Positions 25,163 to 34,052 of a DNA stretch of 46,120 bases are shown in pieces. The notes beneath the pieces were generated by a model. The model was not told where the DNA came from. It searched no databases and saw only the letters and a program-made list of their open reading frames with translations. The position numbers and the translations under genes were made by a program. This DNA comes from Sphingobacteriales bacterium (lineage in GTDB: Bacteria > Bacteroidota > Bacteroidia > Chitinophagales > Chitinophagaceae), in NCBI GenBank assembly GCA_016185185.1, contig JACPOD010000071.1, positions 1 to 46,120 of the forward strand. The letters run 5' to 3'. The stretch's first letter is position 1. Every line of letters starts with the position of its first letter.

Positions 25163-27130
25163 ATGGGAACAAAAAACCAAAAGAAAAAAAAGAAGGAAAA
25201 AGCGAAACAAAAATCAAAACCCCAATCAACTGTTTACACTGGTAAATTAGATATAACCCGTTCAGGAATTGGATTTGTGCTCGTTGAAAATTTACTGAAA
25301 GATGTACTCGTTCGTCCGCAAAATTTTAATATGGCTTTGCACGGGGATGAGGTAAGCGTTGAAATAACAAAAGATAACCCTCACGGACGAAGCGAAGGAA
25401 AGATAACAGAAGTGCTGAAAAGAAACCAGCTCACTTTTATGGGCCACATGGAAATTAATAATGGGTTTGGTTTTTTTGTTCCGGATACCGATAAACCTAT
25501 GCCGGATATTTTTGTTGCCCAGGAAAATTTAAATGGAGCTAAAAATAAAGACAGGGTAGTGGTAAAAATGATACGGTGGGAAAAGAGTGATAAACGTCCG
25601 GTAGGTGAAGTGGTAAGTTTACTCAACGATGTTGAGCCAAATGATCTTGCCATGAAAGAAATTTTACTGGAGCATGGTTTTTCATTAGAATTTCCGGACG
25701 AAGTAATGGAAGAAGCTGCACGATTGAATGATGTTATTCCTGCTGACGAAATTAAAAGAAGAAAAGATTGCCGACCCGTTCTCACTTTCACAATTGACCC
25801 GGTCGATGCAAAAGATTTTGATGATGCCATTTCTATTCGGAAACTGGAGAATGGAAATTATGAAATCGGTGTTCATATTGCCGATGTAAGCCATTATGTA
25901 GTTCCCGAATCTGCATTGGATGAGGAAGCTTATCAACGGGCAACTTCTGTTTATTTGCCTGACAGGGTATTACCGATGTTACCGGAAGAAATATCCAATG
26001 TATTATGTTCCTTGCGGCCGCATGAAGATAAACTTACATTCTCTTGTATCTTTCAAATGGATGACAAAGGAAAAGTAAAAGAGCACTGGATCGGAAGAAC
26101 AATCATACACAGCGATCGCCGCTTTACTTACGAAGATGTGCAGGAGATTATTGAAAAAGGGGAAGGTGCCTATGCAGCCGAAGTGTTGTTGCTGAATAAA
26201 ATATCCCAGCGGCTGCGCAAAAAACGTTTTGATAAAGGCGCCATTAATTTCTCCTCGCAGGAAGTACGTTTTAAATTAGATGAAAAGGCAAGACCCGTTG
26301 GTATTGTAATAAAAGAAAGTAAAGAATCACATCAGCTGATCGAAGAACTGATGTTGCTGGCCAACCGCACCATTGCAGAATATGTGGCAAAGATCAAAGC
26401 AAATGAAAAAGCAATCCCTTTCCCTTACCGTATCCACGATAACCCGGATGAAGAAAAATTAAAACCATTTATTGAGTTTGCAAGAAAGTTTGGACATAAG
26501 TTCAATACCGATACACCCGAAAAAGTTGCAGCTTCATTCAACACAATGCTGGCTGATCTTGCCGGCAGACCGGAGCAACATGTATTGGAACAACTGGGTA
26601 TCCGTACAATGGCCAAAGCCATCTATACGGCTGAAAATATTGGGCACTTTGGATTAGGATTTGAACATTATTGTCACTTCACTTCACCCATTCGCCGGTA
26701 CCCGGATGTATTGGTGCACCGCATCCTTCATCAATGTTTGATGGATATGCCGGTGATCGATAAAAAAATGGACAGCAAATGTAAACACTGCAGTGAAAGA
26801 GAGAGAGCTGCTATGGAAGCAGAAAGAGCAGCTAACAAATACAAGCAGGTGGAATACCTGATGAATAAAATTGGCGAGGAGTATGATGGGGTAGTAAGTG
26901 GTGTGGCAAGTTTTGGTTTTTGGGTGGAAACAGTAGAACATAAATGTGAGGGACTGGTTTCTTTAAGCAGTTTGAGCTTGTTTGATGAATTTCGGCATAT
27001 AGAAGAAGATTATTGTTTGGTGGGACGTAGAAGCGGACGTAAATTTCAAATGGGAGATAAAGTAAAAATTAAAGTAATTAATGCTAACCTCGATAAACGG
27101 CAGTTAGATTATGAATGGGTGATGGGGTAG
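25163..27130 (+). CDS. rnr: Ribonuclease R (RNase II/R family)
   Basis: 655 aa. A 3'-5' exoribonuclease that degrades structured RNA. A lysine-rich N-terminus (KNQKKKKKEKAKQKSK) leads into two cold-shock-like domains (about 24-150), the RNB catalytic domain with metal-binding Asp212, 218, 220 and 221 in IDPVDAKDFDDAIS, and a C-terminal S1 domain (about 570-650). It lacks the N-terminal helix-turn-helix of E. coli RNase R, so it is shorter. Last member of the tight rsmD-bioD-lpxK run; polyprenyl synthase follows after 73 bases. Confidence 0.94.
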   Translation: MGTKNQKKKKKEKAKQKSKPQSTVYTGKLDITRSGIGFVLVENLLKDVLVRPQNFNMALHGDEVSVEITKDNPHGRSEGKITEVLKRNQLTFMGHMEINNGFGFFVPDTDKPMPDIFVAQENLNGAKNKDRVVVKMIRWEKSDKRPVGEVVSLLNDVEPNDLAMKEILLEHGFSLEFPDEVMEEAARLNDVIPADEIKRRKDCRPVLTFTIDPVDAKDFDDAISIRKLENGNYEIGVHIADVSHYVVPESALDEEAYQRATSVYLPDRVLPMLPEEISNVLCSLRPHEDKLTFSCIFQMDDKGKVKEHWIGRTIIHSDRRFTYEDVQEIIEKGEGAYAAEVLLLNKISQRLRKKRFDKGAINFSSQEVRFKLDEKARPVGIVIKESKESHQLIEELMLLANRTIAEYVAKIKANEKAIPFPYRIHDNPDEEKLKPFIEFARKFGHKFNTDTPEKVAASFNTMLADLAGRPEQHVLEQLGIRTMAKAIYTAENIGHFGLGFEHYCHFTSPIRRYPDVLVHRILHQCLMDMPVIDKKMDSKCKHCSERERAAMEAERAANKYKQVEYLMNKIGEEYDGVVSGVASFGFWVETVEHKCEGLVSLSSLSLFDEFRHIEEDYCLVGRRSGRKFQMGDKVKIKVINANLDKRQLDYEWVMG

Positions 27131-27135
27131 GGGAA

Positions 27136-27203
27136 ATGAATAATGAATATTGAATAATATTATCTAACCAGTAACTTATAACCAGTACCAAGTAACCAGA
27201 ACC
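27136..27203. repeat. AATGAAT and TAACCAGTAAC word runs before polyprenyl synthase
   Basis: The whole gap between rnr and the next gene is made of two word families: AATGAATAATGAATATTGAAT (27136-27156), then TAACCAGTAAC, TAACCAGTACC and AAGTAACCAGAACC (27166-27203). The second family recurs at 11861-11892 (TAACCGGTAACCAATAACC) and, reversed, at 46023-46032 (GTTACTGGTT). Confidence 0.55.
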
Positions 27204-28169
27204 ATGCACAGCTTTAAAGAACTTTTACAGGATTTCGACAAAAAATTTTCCGTTCGTCATTTTCCAAATGATCCAGCTACTTTATATGATTCCTCACAAT
27301 ATATTTTAGGATTAGGCGGTAAACGGGTACGGCCCGTTATGTGTCTAATGGGTAACGAATTGTTTGATGAAATTAATCCCGATGCCTACCATGTAGCCAC
27401 AGCCATAGAGCTATTTCATAATTTCAGTCTGATTCATGATGATATAATGGACAAAGCTCCTTTACGGAGAGGAATGCCAACGGTTCATGCTAAATATGGC
27501 GAGTCATCCGCTTTGCTGGCCGGGGATGTAATGCTCATCATGTGTTATGAATATCTTAATAAAATTGATGATCTGAATAAAAAACGAATCCTTTCCTTAT
27601 TTAATAAAACAGCACTTGAAGTATCGGAAGGCCAGCAATTAGATATGGATTATGAAAAGAAAGAAATGGTAGCGCTGGATGATTATCTCCGGATGATACA
27701 GTTAAAAACATCTGTATTATTGGGCGCCAGTTTAAAAATGGGTGCCGTTATGGGTGGCGCCAGCGAAGGAAATGTGAATCATCTGTATGAGTTTGGTAAA
27801 AATCTTGGTATCGCTTTTCAAATACAGGATGATTACCTGGATGCTTTTGGCGACCCGGAAAAATTTGGCAAACAAGTGGGAGGCGATATTATTGCTAACA
27901 AAAAAACTTTCCTGTTAATACATACCCTGGAAGTAGCAGAAGAGCAATTGAAACAGGAACTCCTGCATATAATGCAAACCAACCCTTCGGATAAAGTACA
28001 ACGGGTGCTGGCTATCATGAAAGCCTGCAGTGCTGATGCCTGGGCAAAGGAATTAAAAGAAAAATACCTCGCTATTGCTATGGATCACCTGGAAGAAATT
28101 GCTGTACTCTCTAAAAGAAAAGAACCACTCAGGGAACTGGCACAATTCCTCGTTCAGAGAGATCATTAG
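27204..28169 (+). CDS. Trans-polyprenyl diphosphate synthase
   Basis: 321 aa, isoprenoid synthase fold. It joins isopentenyl diphosphate units to an allylic diphosphate. GGKRVRP at 38-44, the first Asp-rich motif DDIMD at 79-83 and the second, FQIQDDYLDAFGD, with Asp209, 210 and 213, are intact. Chain length is set near residues 74-78 (SLIHD precedes the first motif, with aromatic Phe71 and Phe74 close by), suggesting a short product such as farnesyl or geranylgeranyl diphosphate, but this is inference. It may be co-transcribed with rnr. Confidence 0.92.
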   Translation: MHSFKELLQDFDKKFSVRHFPNDPATLYDSSQYILGLGGKRVRPVMCLMGNELFDEINPDAYHVATAIELFHNFSLIHDDIMDKAPLRRGMPTVHAKYGESSALLAGDVMLIMCYEYLNKIDDLNKKRILSLFNKTALEVSEGQQLDMDYEKKEMVALDDYLRMIQLKTSVLLGASLKMGAVMGGASEGNVNHLYEFGKNLGIAFQIQDDYLDAFGDPEKFGKQVGGDIIANKKTFLLIHTLEVAEEQLKQELLHIMQTNPSDKVQRVLAIMKACSADAWAKELKEKYLAIAMDHLEEIAVLSKRKEPLRELAQFLVQRDH

Positions 28170-28324
28170 ATTTTTGATAGCAGAATTTTAATTGATTGAC
28201 GGGCATCAAAAAGTGCCGGGCTACCGCATTTCACATCAAACCTTGTTTCTAAAATCAAATTTCTGTAACTACAAAACAGGTTATATCTTCATTTTTACTA
28301 TTTTACTTGCTAAAACCAACCAGG

Positions 28325-30100
28325 ATGTCGAACTCACTCTTTCGCACAAAAAAGATTTCAAATATTTTAGCAGATTCCAGTTCGGGTGGCGATGATGAAT
28401 ATGCTACCGGTCTTAAACGGGTACTCAGTGTAAGGGATCTTACTTTTTTTGGCATTGCAGCCATTATTGGTGCCGGAAGTTTTAGTAGTCTTGGTTCAGC
28501 TGTCTTCAACGGAGGGCCTGGGGTGGTAATATTGTTTATAATTACAGGTATTGCCTGTGGCTTTACTGCTTTATGTTATTCAGAGTTTGCCAGCCGCATC
28601 CCCGTTGCTGGCAGTGCTTATACGTATGCCTATGCAAGTTTTGGGGAATTGTTTGCCTGGATCATTGGTTGGGCCCTGATCATGGAATATTCTATTGGTA
28701 ATATTTATGTTGCTTTTAGCTGGAGCGATTATTTTGTTTCTTTTCTCGATAAACTGGGAGCAACGTTTCATCTTAATCTTCATGTGCCGGAATATTTGAG
28801 TAACAGTTATCCGGAAGTTACTCATGCTATTGCAAAAGGTAATCCCTCCGAAGAAATACTGCTGGCATGGAATAATGCACCGGTAATTGCTGGGTTAAGA
28901 ATTATAGTGGATATTCCGGCATTAGTGATAAACATGCTCATCACTTACCTCGTTTACCGGGGGGTAAAAGAAAGCCGCAATTTCAGTAATGTAATGGTAG
29001 TGCTTAAATTAATAGTGGTTACTATTGTAATACTGGTTGGCGGATACCTTGTGTTTACAAGAGGGCTTACTTTTAACTGGATGCCTGCTAATAATGAAGG
29101 GGTACATAGTTTTATGCCAAATGGGTTTGGAGGCGTAATGGCTGCTGTAGCGGGCGTTTTCTTTGCATATATAGGTTTTGATGCCGTAAGTGTATTAGCA
29201 GAAGAAAGTAAAAATCCACAACGGGATCTGCCCAGGGGAATGATCCTTTCTCTGGTGATCTGTACGGTTGTTTATATTCTTTTATCGCTGGTACTGGCTG
29301 GGGCCGTTAATTACAGAAAATTTGAAGGGGTAGGCGATCCGCTTGCTTTTATTTTTGAAAAAGATAATCTCAATGTTGGGTGGATGCAGTTCCTGGTGGC
29401 CATTTGTGCTGTTGTTGCTATGACGAGTGTATTGCTTGTATTCCAAATGGGTCAGCCACGAATATGGATGAGTATGAGCCGTGATGGATTATTACCCGGT
29501 ATTTTTCAAAAAATTCATCATAAGTTTAAAACACCATCCTTTGCCACTATATTAACAGGTATAGTGGTTGGGGTACCCATATTGTTTACAGATAAAACTT
29601 TTGTGCTTGATTTTACCAGCATTGCCACTTTATTCGCATTTGTGCTGGTTTGTGGGGGTGTATTATTAATTCCTAAGAAAGAAAAATCGCCGGGAAGATT
29701 TAATATCCCTTATATCAATGGTAAATATATTTTTCCACTAATAGTAGCCGGATCCTTATTGATACTGGAGTTATTTGTAAAAGGATATTTTGTACGACTC
29801 TTTAATTTTGATTTCTCTGCCAATACTGATTATACTTCAGGAAAAATTTCATTTATGGATGTGGCAACACCACAAATTGCTTTGATCGTTTTTTGGGCTG
29901 CTGCGGTATTATTGGCCATTTTTACATTTTTAAAAAATTATTCTCTCATACCTCTTATGGGTTTAGCTACCTGTCTTTACCTCTTAACCGGGATGACAAA
30001 AAGTAACTGGGCCTGGTTTTTTGGGTGGATGCTGATTGGTCTCGTTATATATTTTCTTTATGGCTATAGAAAAAGTAAGCTGGCTGGCGACACAAATTAG
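28325..30100 (+). CDS. APC-family amino acid permease
   Basis: 591 aa from ATG 28325 (MSNSLFRTKKISNILADSSS); the frame is open six codons further up. About 12-14 membrane helices. TM1 has GIAAIIGAGSFSSLGSA, in which the G-[AS]-G-[IS]-F-type break binds the substrate, and TM6 has FFAYIGFDAVSVLAEESKNP, typical of cationic amino acid transporters (CAT/YfnA-like). Substrate is uncertain. A single gene with a 155-base spacer before it that holds no clear signal beyond a weak GGGCA/TGCC hairpin. Confidence 0.9.
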   Translation: MSNSLFRTKKISNILADSSSGGDDEYATGLKRVLSVRDLTFFGIAAIIGAGSFSSLGSAVFNGGPGVVILFIITGIACGFTALCYSEFASRIPVAGSAYTYAYASFGELFAWIIGWALIMEYSIGNIYVAFSWSDYFVSFLDKLGATFHLNLHVPEYLSNSYPEVTHAIAKGNPSEEILLAWNNAPVIAGLRIIVDIPALVINMLITYLVYRGVKESRNFSNVMVVLKLIVVTIVILVGGYLVFTRGLTFNWMPANNEGVHSFMPNGFGGVMAAVAGVFFAYIGFDAVSVLAEESKNPQRDLPRGMILSLVICTVVYILLSLVLAGAVNYRKFEGVGDPLAFIFEKDNLNVGWMQFLVAICAVVAMTSVLLVFQMGQPRIWMSMSRDGLLPGIFQKIHHKFKTPSFATILTGIVVGVPILFTDKTFVLDFTSIATLFAFVLVCGGVLLIPKKEKSPGRFNIPYINGKYIFPLIVAGSLLILELFVKGYFVRLFNFDFSANTDYTSGKISFMDVATPQIALIVFWAAAVLLAIFTFLKNYSLIPLMGLATCLYLLTGMTKSNWAWFFGWMLIGLVIYFLYGYRKSKLAGDTN

Positions 30101-30146
30101 AGAGTATGTGAATGGTTAAAAGACTAATGTTTGATTGGGAAATATC

Positions 30147-30189
30147 TTTTCTCATTCCTTATTTCAAATTTCTTATTTCTCATTTCCCG
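30147..30189. repeat. TTTCTCATTTC word run upstream of the DoxX gene
   Basis: TTTTCTCATTCCTTATTTC, AATTTCTTATTTCTCATTTCCC: a pyrimidine-rich, nearly tandem run of the word TTTCTTATTTCTCA in the 144-base spacer before the DoxX gene. Another of the word-type spacers in this window. Confidence 0.5.
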
Positions 30190-30244
30190 TTTTTTCCCGT
30201 AACTTTTATGGGTACAAAGTTCTTTCACTTTAAAATTTTGCCGT

Positions 30245-30703
30245 ATGAACTTATTTCACCGTCTTGAAAAATGGGGTGATGCCCACCACCCTAAATGGCT
30301 GGATGTAGTACGGATAGTGCTGGGAGTTTTTCTGTTTCTTAAAGGGCTGGAGTTTATTAAAAATATGGACTCCTTTAGCGAACTTATGAGTAAGAGTGGT
30401 TTCCTGGCTTCCCTTTCTACGGGAATTGCTGCACATGTAATTGTATTTGCACACATTGTTGGTGGATTGCTGATAGCTGTTGGCCTGCTCACCCGTGTGG
30501 CCTGCCTTATTCAAATACCTGTTTTGTTAGGGGCTATTATTTTTATTAATGCTCCTGAAGGGATTTTAAAACCTCATAGCGAATTATGGTTCTCTGTTAT
30601 TGTATTGTTGTTGCTGGTATTTTTTTTAATTGAAGGAAGCGGACCTATTTCGATTGATGAAGTGATGCGAAAAAATCCAGAAAAGAAACAATGGCACGGT
30701 TAA
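30245..30703 (+). CDS. DoxX family membrane protein
   Basis: 152 aa with four membrane helices (about 19-35, 58-80, 85-105, 118-135). The first helix RIVLGVFLFLKGLEFIKN and the third region AHIVGGLLIAVGLLTRVACLIQIPVL are typical of DoxX/DoxD-like proteins, which in some bacteria work with thiosulfate oxidation or oxidative-stress complexes; most members are uncharacterised. Single gene ended by a terminator at 30731-30759. AAATTTTGCC just before the ATG resembles the -7 element with one mismatch. Confidence 0.85.
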   Translation: MNLFHRLEKWGDAHHPKWLDVVRIVLGVFLFLKGLEFIKNMDSFSELMSKSGFLASLSTGIAAHVIVFAHIVGGLLIAVGLLTRVACLIQIPVLLGAIIFINAPEGILKPHSELWFSVIVLLLLVFFLIEGSGPISIDEVMRKNPEKKQWHG

Positions 30704-30730
30704 AGTATAAATTGAATAAAGTAATTGAAG

Positions 30731-30759
30731 AAGGACTGCAATTGATGTAGTCCTTTTTC
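30731..30759 (+). terminator. Terminator after the DoxX gene
   Basis: AAGGACT (30731-30737) pairs with AGTCCTT (30749-30755), with an 11-base loop, and T continues to 30758. It overlaps the promoter of the next gene. Confidence 0.8.
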
Positions 30760-30770
30760 ATTTAATTTTG
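30742..30770 (+). promoter_or_regulatory. Promoter of the DUF2027-Smr gene (TTG-N18-TAnnTTTG)
   Basis: TTG at 30742-30744, 18 bases, TAATTTTG at 30763-30770, then 5 bases to the ATG. Both elements and spacing fit the Bacteroidota consensus. The -33 element lies in the loop of the preceding terminator hairpin, so termination and initiation signals overlap. Confidence 0.65.
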
Positions 30771-30775
30771 TTTGC

Positions 30776-31792
30776 ATGAAATTTCAAACAGGTGATAAGG
30801 TTTTGCTGATACATTCCAAAGAAGAAGGCGAAGTAGTGGAAATTATTAATAAACAAATGGTGATGGTTGATGTGGATGGGGTACAGTTCCCGGCGTATAT
30901 TGACCAGTTGGAGTTTCCCTACTTTAAACGGTTCTCACAAAAGAAAACAGAGCCAAAAAAACAAAAAATATATGTTGACGAAATAAAAAAAGAAAAGGCA
31001 ACAGCGGGGTATAAAGTTGGAGATGGCGTTTGGTTGTCATTTCTGCCGGTATTTGATAAAGATGTGTTTGATGAGGATATTGTAGATTATTTTAAACTTT
31101 TTCTTGTTAATCAAACGGAAGATCATTTTATTTTCGATTACACGCTTACCTTAACAGCAACGGTTGATTTTGAATTGCAAAATGAAATAGCACCTTTACA
31201 GGATTTTTATTTGCATGATGTATCGCTTGAAAAATTCAATGATAATCCGCGGTTTGATTTTGAGTTTTCTTTAAAGATCCCCGACCGTAAACGAACGGAT
31301 TATTTTGAAACGGTATTTAAACCAAAAGCCAAACAAATTTTTAATAAGATTGAAGAGGTTTTGCAGAAACAGGAAGCAACGTTCTCTTATCATTTGTTTG
31401 AAAAATACCCGGATAAAATAAAGGAAGAAAAGATGAGTTTGGATAAATTAACCCGGGCCGGGTTCAAAGTATATGATGCAGAAAAATTTCGCAACCATCT
31501 TGAGCCGGTAAGAACGGTTGTTGATCTGCATATAGAAAAACTTACTGATAACTGGAAACACCTCAGCAATTTTGAAAAACTCACCCTGCAATTAAAAACA
31601 TTTGAAAAGTATTATGACCTTGCTTTGCAGCATTACCAGCCAATGCTGATTGTAATACACGGAGTTGGTACCGGAAAATTAAAAGAAGAAATACATGGGA
31701 TACTTAAACATAAGAAAGAAGTAAAATCTTTTGTTAACCAGTTTCATCCTTCTTTTGGATATGGCGCTACGGAAATTTATTTTCAGTATTAA
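30776..31792 (+). CDS. DUF2027 and Smr domain protein (MutS2-like nuclease tail)
   Basis: 338 aa. An N-terminal small beta-domain (1-50, MKFQTGDKVLLIHSKEEGEV), a DUF2027 region (about 75-190) and a C-terminal Smr domain with VDLH at 249-252 and HGVGTG at 295-300, the two signatures of the endonuclease module found at the end of MutS2. It probably cuts or binds branched nucleic acid or collided ribosome mRNA as in other Smr proteins, but the role of this architecture is not known. It is confined to Bacteroidota. It lies upstream of rnpB on the same strand with a 70-base gap. Confidence 0.85.
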   Translation: MKFQTGDKVLLIHSKEEGEVVEIINKQMVMVDVDGVQFPAYIDQLEFPYFKRFSQKKTEPKKQKIYVDEIKKEKATAGYKVGDGVWLSFLPVFDKDVFDEDIVDYFKLFLVNQTEDHFIFDYTLTLTATVDFELQNEIAPLQDFYLHDVSLEKFNDNPRFDFEFSLKIPDRKRTDYFETVFKPKAKQIFNKIEEVLQKQEATFSYHLFEKYPDKIKEEKMSLDKLTRAGFKVYDAEKFRNHLEPVRTVVDLHIEKLTDNWKHLSNFEKLTLQLKTFEKYYDLALQHYQPMLIVIHGVGTGKLKEEIHGILKHKKEVKSFVNQFHPSFGYGATEIYFQY

Positions 31793-31848
31793 TGTGAACT
31801 GCCGGGCCTATCAATTTTTTGTAATTATGAACTGATGCCACAATCAAT

Positions 31849-31856
31849 TACCTTTG
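31849..31856 (+). promoter_or_regulatory. -7 element of rnpB
   Basis: TACCTTTG, exact TAnnTTTG. The P1 helix of RNase P RNA begins 7 bases later at 31863, the distance expected for a -7 element. No clear TTG at -33. Confidence 0.65.
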
Positions 31857-31862
31857 CATCCG

Positions 31863-32204
31863 CTGCAAACTAAGCTATCGTCTCTTGTAAAAGGGAAGGA
31901 AAGTCCGGACAGCAAAGGGCAACCTACCGGTGAAAAGCCGGGGACTTTGATAACAAAGCCACAGACAGTGCCACAGAAAATTACTACCATGTGCAAACAT
32001 GGAAAAGGTGAAAATGTGAGGTAAGAGCTCACGGTTTTTAATGGCAACATTATTAACGGGTAAACCTTGGGTGCTGAAATGCCACGTATAGTAACGCATG
32101 AGAACGGCCCGTTCAAGTTACAGGGTAGGCAGCTACAGGTGGGCAGTAATGTTCATCGCAGATAAATGATAGCTCACGACAGAATCCGGCTTACAGGTTT
32201 GCAG
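31863..32204 (+). ncRNA. rnpB: RNase P RNA (bacterial class A)
   Basis: About 342 nt, catalytic RNA that trims the 5' end of tRNA precursors. The outer helix P1 closes as CTGCAAAC (31863-31870) with GTTTGCAG (32197-32204). Universal elements are present: GGAAAGTCCGGACAGC near 31896-31912, GGTAAGAGCTCACGG near 32021-32035 (P10-P11 region), and CGACAGAATCCGGCTTAC near 32177-32194 just before P1 closes. It sits between the Smr gene and a convergent hydrolase gene and is followed by T6 and a terminator hairpin. Confidence 0.96.
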
Positions 32205-32210
32205 TTTTTT

Positions 32211-32250
32211 ATAATAAAGGTACTTTAACGGGTGCCTTTATTATTTTATA
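32211..32250 (+). terminator. Terminator after rnpB
   Basis: AATAAAGGTAC (32213-32223) pairs with GTGCCTTTATT (32232-32242) with one wobble or mismatch, and T-rich sequence follows. It is roughly symmetrical and could also serve the convergent hydrolase gene that ends at 32261. Confidence 0.75.
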
Positions 32251-32260
32251 CCAGCACTTT

Positions 32261-33292
32261 TTATTTCTCTCCTTTAAAACTGCCTGCATCCACATCTTTT
32301 ATAAATTGAATAACGCCGGGAAAAAAATGTTTCTGATCATCCCACATACTCATATGACTCCCCTCGGGGCAATACAAATATCTTCCCTGCTGTACTTGTG
32401 TACTCATCCATTTCATATGTTCAGGATCCATAGTATCAAAATGTGCTCCTACGGTAAGAGTTGGTATTTTTATTTTTGGCAAATCAGTTTTTCTGTCCCA
32501 GTGATATAAACGACCGCCGGTTTTAAATTCACTTGGCCCCTGCATCATTACATAAATTTCTTCGTTATAATGTTTAAAGGCCCGGTTAACCGGATCGGGC
32601 CACACTGGCAAACGGCATAAATGCTGTGTATAATATTCTTTAAATACCAGGTCCTGATAAACAGGATTTTTATAATCTCCTTTCTTTTCATAGCTGTCTA
32701 ATGTATCCAGCAAACCTTTACGCATTTGGGAGCGGAGCACATTATTATATTTTTCGTAATCAGGAATTGAAGCCATCATGTTGCTGATGATCACCCCTTT
32801 CAAATTATCCTGATATTTTAAAGCATATTCAAGTGCAAGCATACCACCCCATGAATTACCAAAGAGATAAAAATTATCTTTATTCATACCTAAAGCTTTT
32901 CTTACCTGCTCTGCTTCTTCCACAAAACGTTCGGTTGTCCATAAAGAACTGTCTTTGGGCTGGTCACTGTAATAGGAACCAAGCTGATCATATTCATACA
33001 TTTCAAAACCTTCATTGGGTAAAAAACTTTCAAAACTTTCAAGGTATTCGTGTGTAAAAGCTGGCCCGCCATGTAACAGCAAAACTTTAATACGTGGATT
33101 ATTACCAAACTTTTTTGTCCACACATTAAATTTTCCAACGGGTGTTTCAATAGGAATCATTTTTACACCACCCGTTTGAACTTCTTTGTACAGATATTCC
33201 GGTGAAGTATTGGTAACAGTATTTGATTTATTTTCTGTATTGCAGGAAATAAAAAAGATAACCAGGTATGCCAGTAAATATATTTTTCTCAT
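32261..33292 (-). CDS. Lipoprotein alpha/beta hydrolase, proline iminopeptidase-like
   Basis: 343 aa. Lipoprotein signal MRKIYLLAYLVIFFISC with Cys17. Alpha/beta-hydrolase features: oxyanion HGGP at 74-77, nucleophile elbow GNSWGG with Ser147, a lid region rich in aromatic residues, an acid in GAHFDTMDPEHM and the catalytic His in EGSHMSMWDD. The GNSWGG elbow and YDQLGSYYSDQP after strand 4 fit the proline iminopeptidase (S33) family, which removes N-terminal proline from peptides. The lipid anchor predicts action in the periplasm or on the surface, unlike the cytosolic enzymes. Confidence 0.88.
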   Translation of the reverse strand: MRKIYLLAYLVIFFISCNTENKSNTVTNTSPEYLYKEVQTGGVKMIPIETPVGKFNVWTKKFGNNPRIKVLLLHGGPAFTHEYLESFESFLPNEGFEMYEYDQLGSYYSDQPKDSSLWTTERFVEEAEQVRKALGMNKDNFYLFGNSWGGMLALEYALKYQDNLKGVIISNMMASIPDYEKYNNVLRSQMRKGLLDTLDSYEKKGDYKNPVYQDLVFKEYYTQHLCRLPVWPDPVNRAFKHYNEEIYVMMQGPSEFKTGGRLYHWDRKTDLPKIKIPTLTVGAHFDTMDPEHMKWMSTQVQQGRYLYCPEGSHMSMWDDQKHFFPGVIQFIKDVDAGSFKGEK

Positions 33293-33374
33293 GCGCTGTT
33301 GTTTTATGAATTGAATTTACGAAGATTTTGCAAAGGAGATGACATGTGTTATATTCGTTACCTGATATTGCACT

Positions 33375-34052
33375 ATGCATAACATCTGTAGCAAAAGATT
33401 TTTTTCTATCATTCCCCTGTTGGTTTTAAGCATATCCAATCTTAAAGGGCAGGATAGTTTACGGGTTGTACAGAAACCGGTCTTTGTTCATACTGATTTC
33501 TTTTATGATTTTCCGCAAAGTTTTGGAGCTTCCGCAGGAGTTGATTTTGTAATTGGAACTAAATTAAAAATAACAAAAACAAAAAATGCTTCTGAAAAAG
33601 TGAGCCACAGGGATTTAATTGTTTCAGCTGATATTGGTTTCTACCGTTACCCGTTTAATCATTCAGGATTATATTTTTCCCCGGCTATCGGCAAGCGATA
33701 TTACGATGTAAAGCCTTATTATTTTGAACTGTTACTGAATGCAGGCATGTTAAGAACGTTTTATGATGGAAGCGTTTATACAGTTGATAATACTGGTAAT
33801 GTTAAAGAATTAAAAAAATACGGACGTTATTATTTTACAACAGGTTTCGCAGGAGTTTTTGGTCATGATTTTGAAAGAAGTAAAAAGCCAAAGCCATTTG
33901 CATTGCAGGTTAAACCTTTTTTTTGGATACAATATCCGTATAACAGTTACCTGCTGCCGCATCTTTCACTGGAAGTTGGATTTAAATACCATTTAAAAAA
34001 ATTTAATTTACCGGTTAAGCAAAAAATACTTTCAACTTTTTATTCAAAATGA
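33375..34052 (+). CDS. Predicted outer-membrane or secreted protein, unknown function
   Basis: 225 aa with a signal peptide (about 1-26, ending LKGQ). The rest alternates aromatic and polar residues in likely beta-strands (LIVSADIGFYRYP, GLYFSPAIGKRYYD, YFELLLNAGMLRTFY, YYFTTGFAGVFGHDF, LSLEVGFKYHLKKF), as in small outer-membrane barrels, though it does not end in an aromatic residue (it ends in FYSK). I do not recognise a named family. Its stop overlaps the next hydrolase gene by 4 bases (ATGA), so they form an operon. Confidence 0.7.
   Translation: MHNICSKRFFSIIPLLVLSISNLKGQDSLRVVQKPVFVHTDFFYDFPQSFGASAGVDFVIGTKLKITKTKNASEKVSHRDLIVSADIGFYRYPFNHSGLYFSPAIGKRYYDVKPYYFELLLNAGMLRTFYDGSVYTVDNTGNVKELKKYGRYYFTTGFAGVFGHDFERSKKPKPFALQVKPFFWIQYPYNSYLLPHLSLEVGFKYHLKKFNLPVKQKILSTFYSK

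Noticed and set aside
31844-32116. Minus-strand open frame of 90 codons over rnpB
   Set aside because: It overlaps the RNase P RNA, whose conserved elements explain the sequence.
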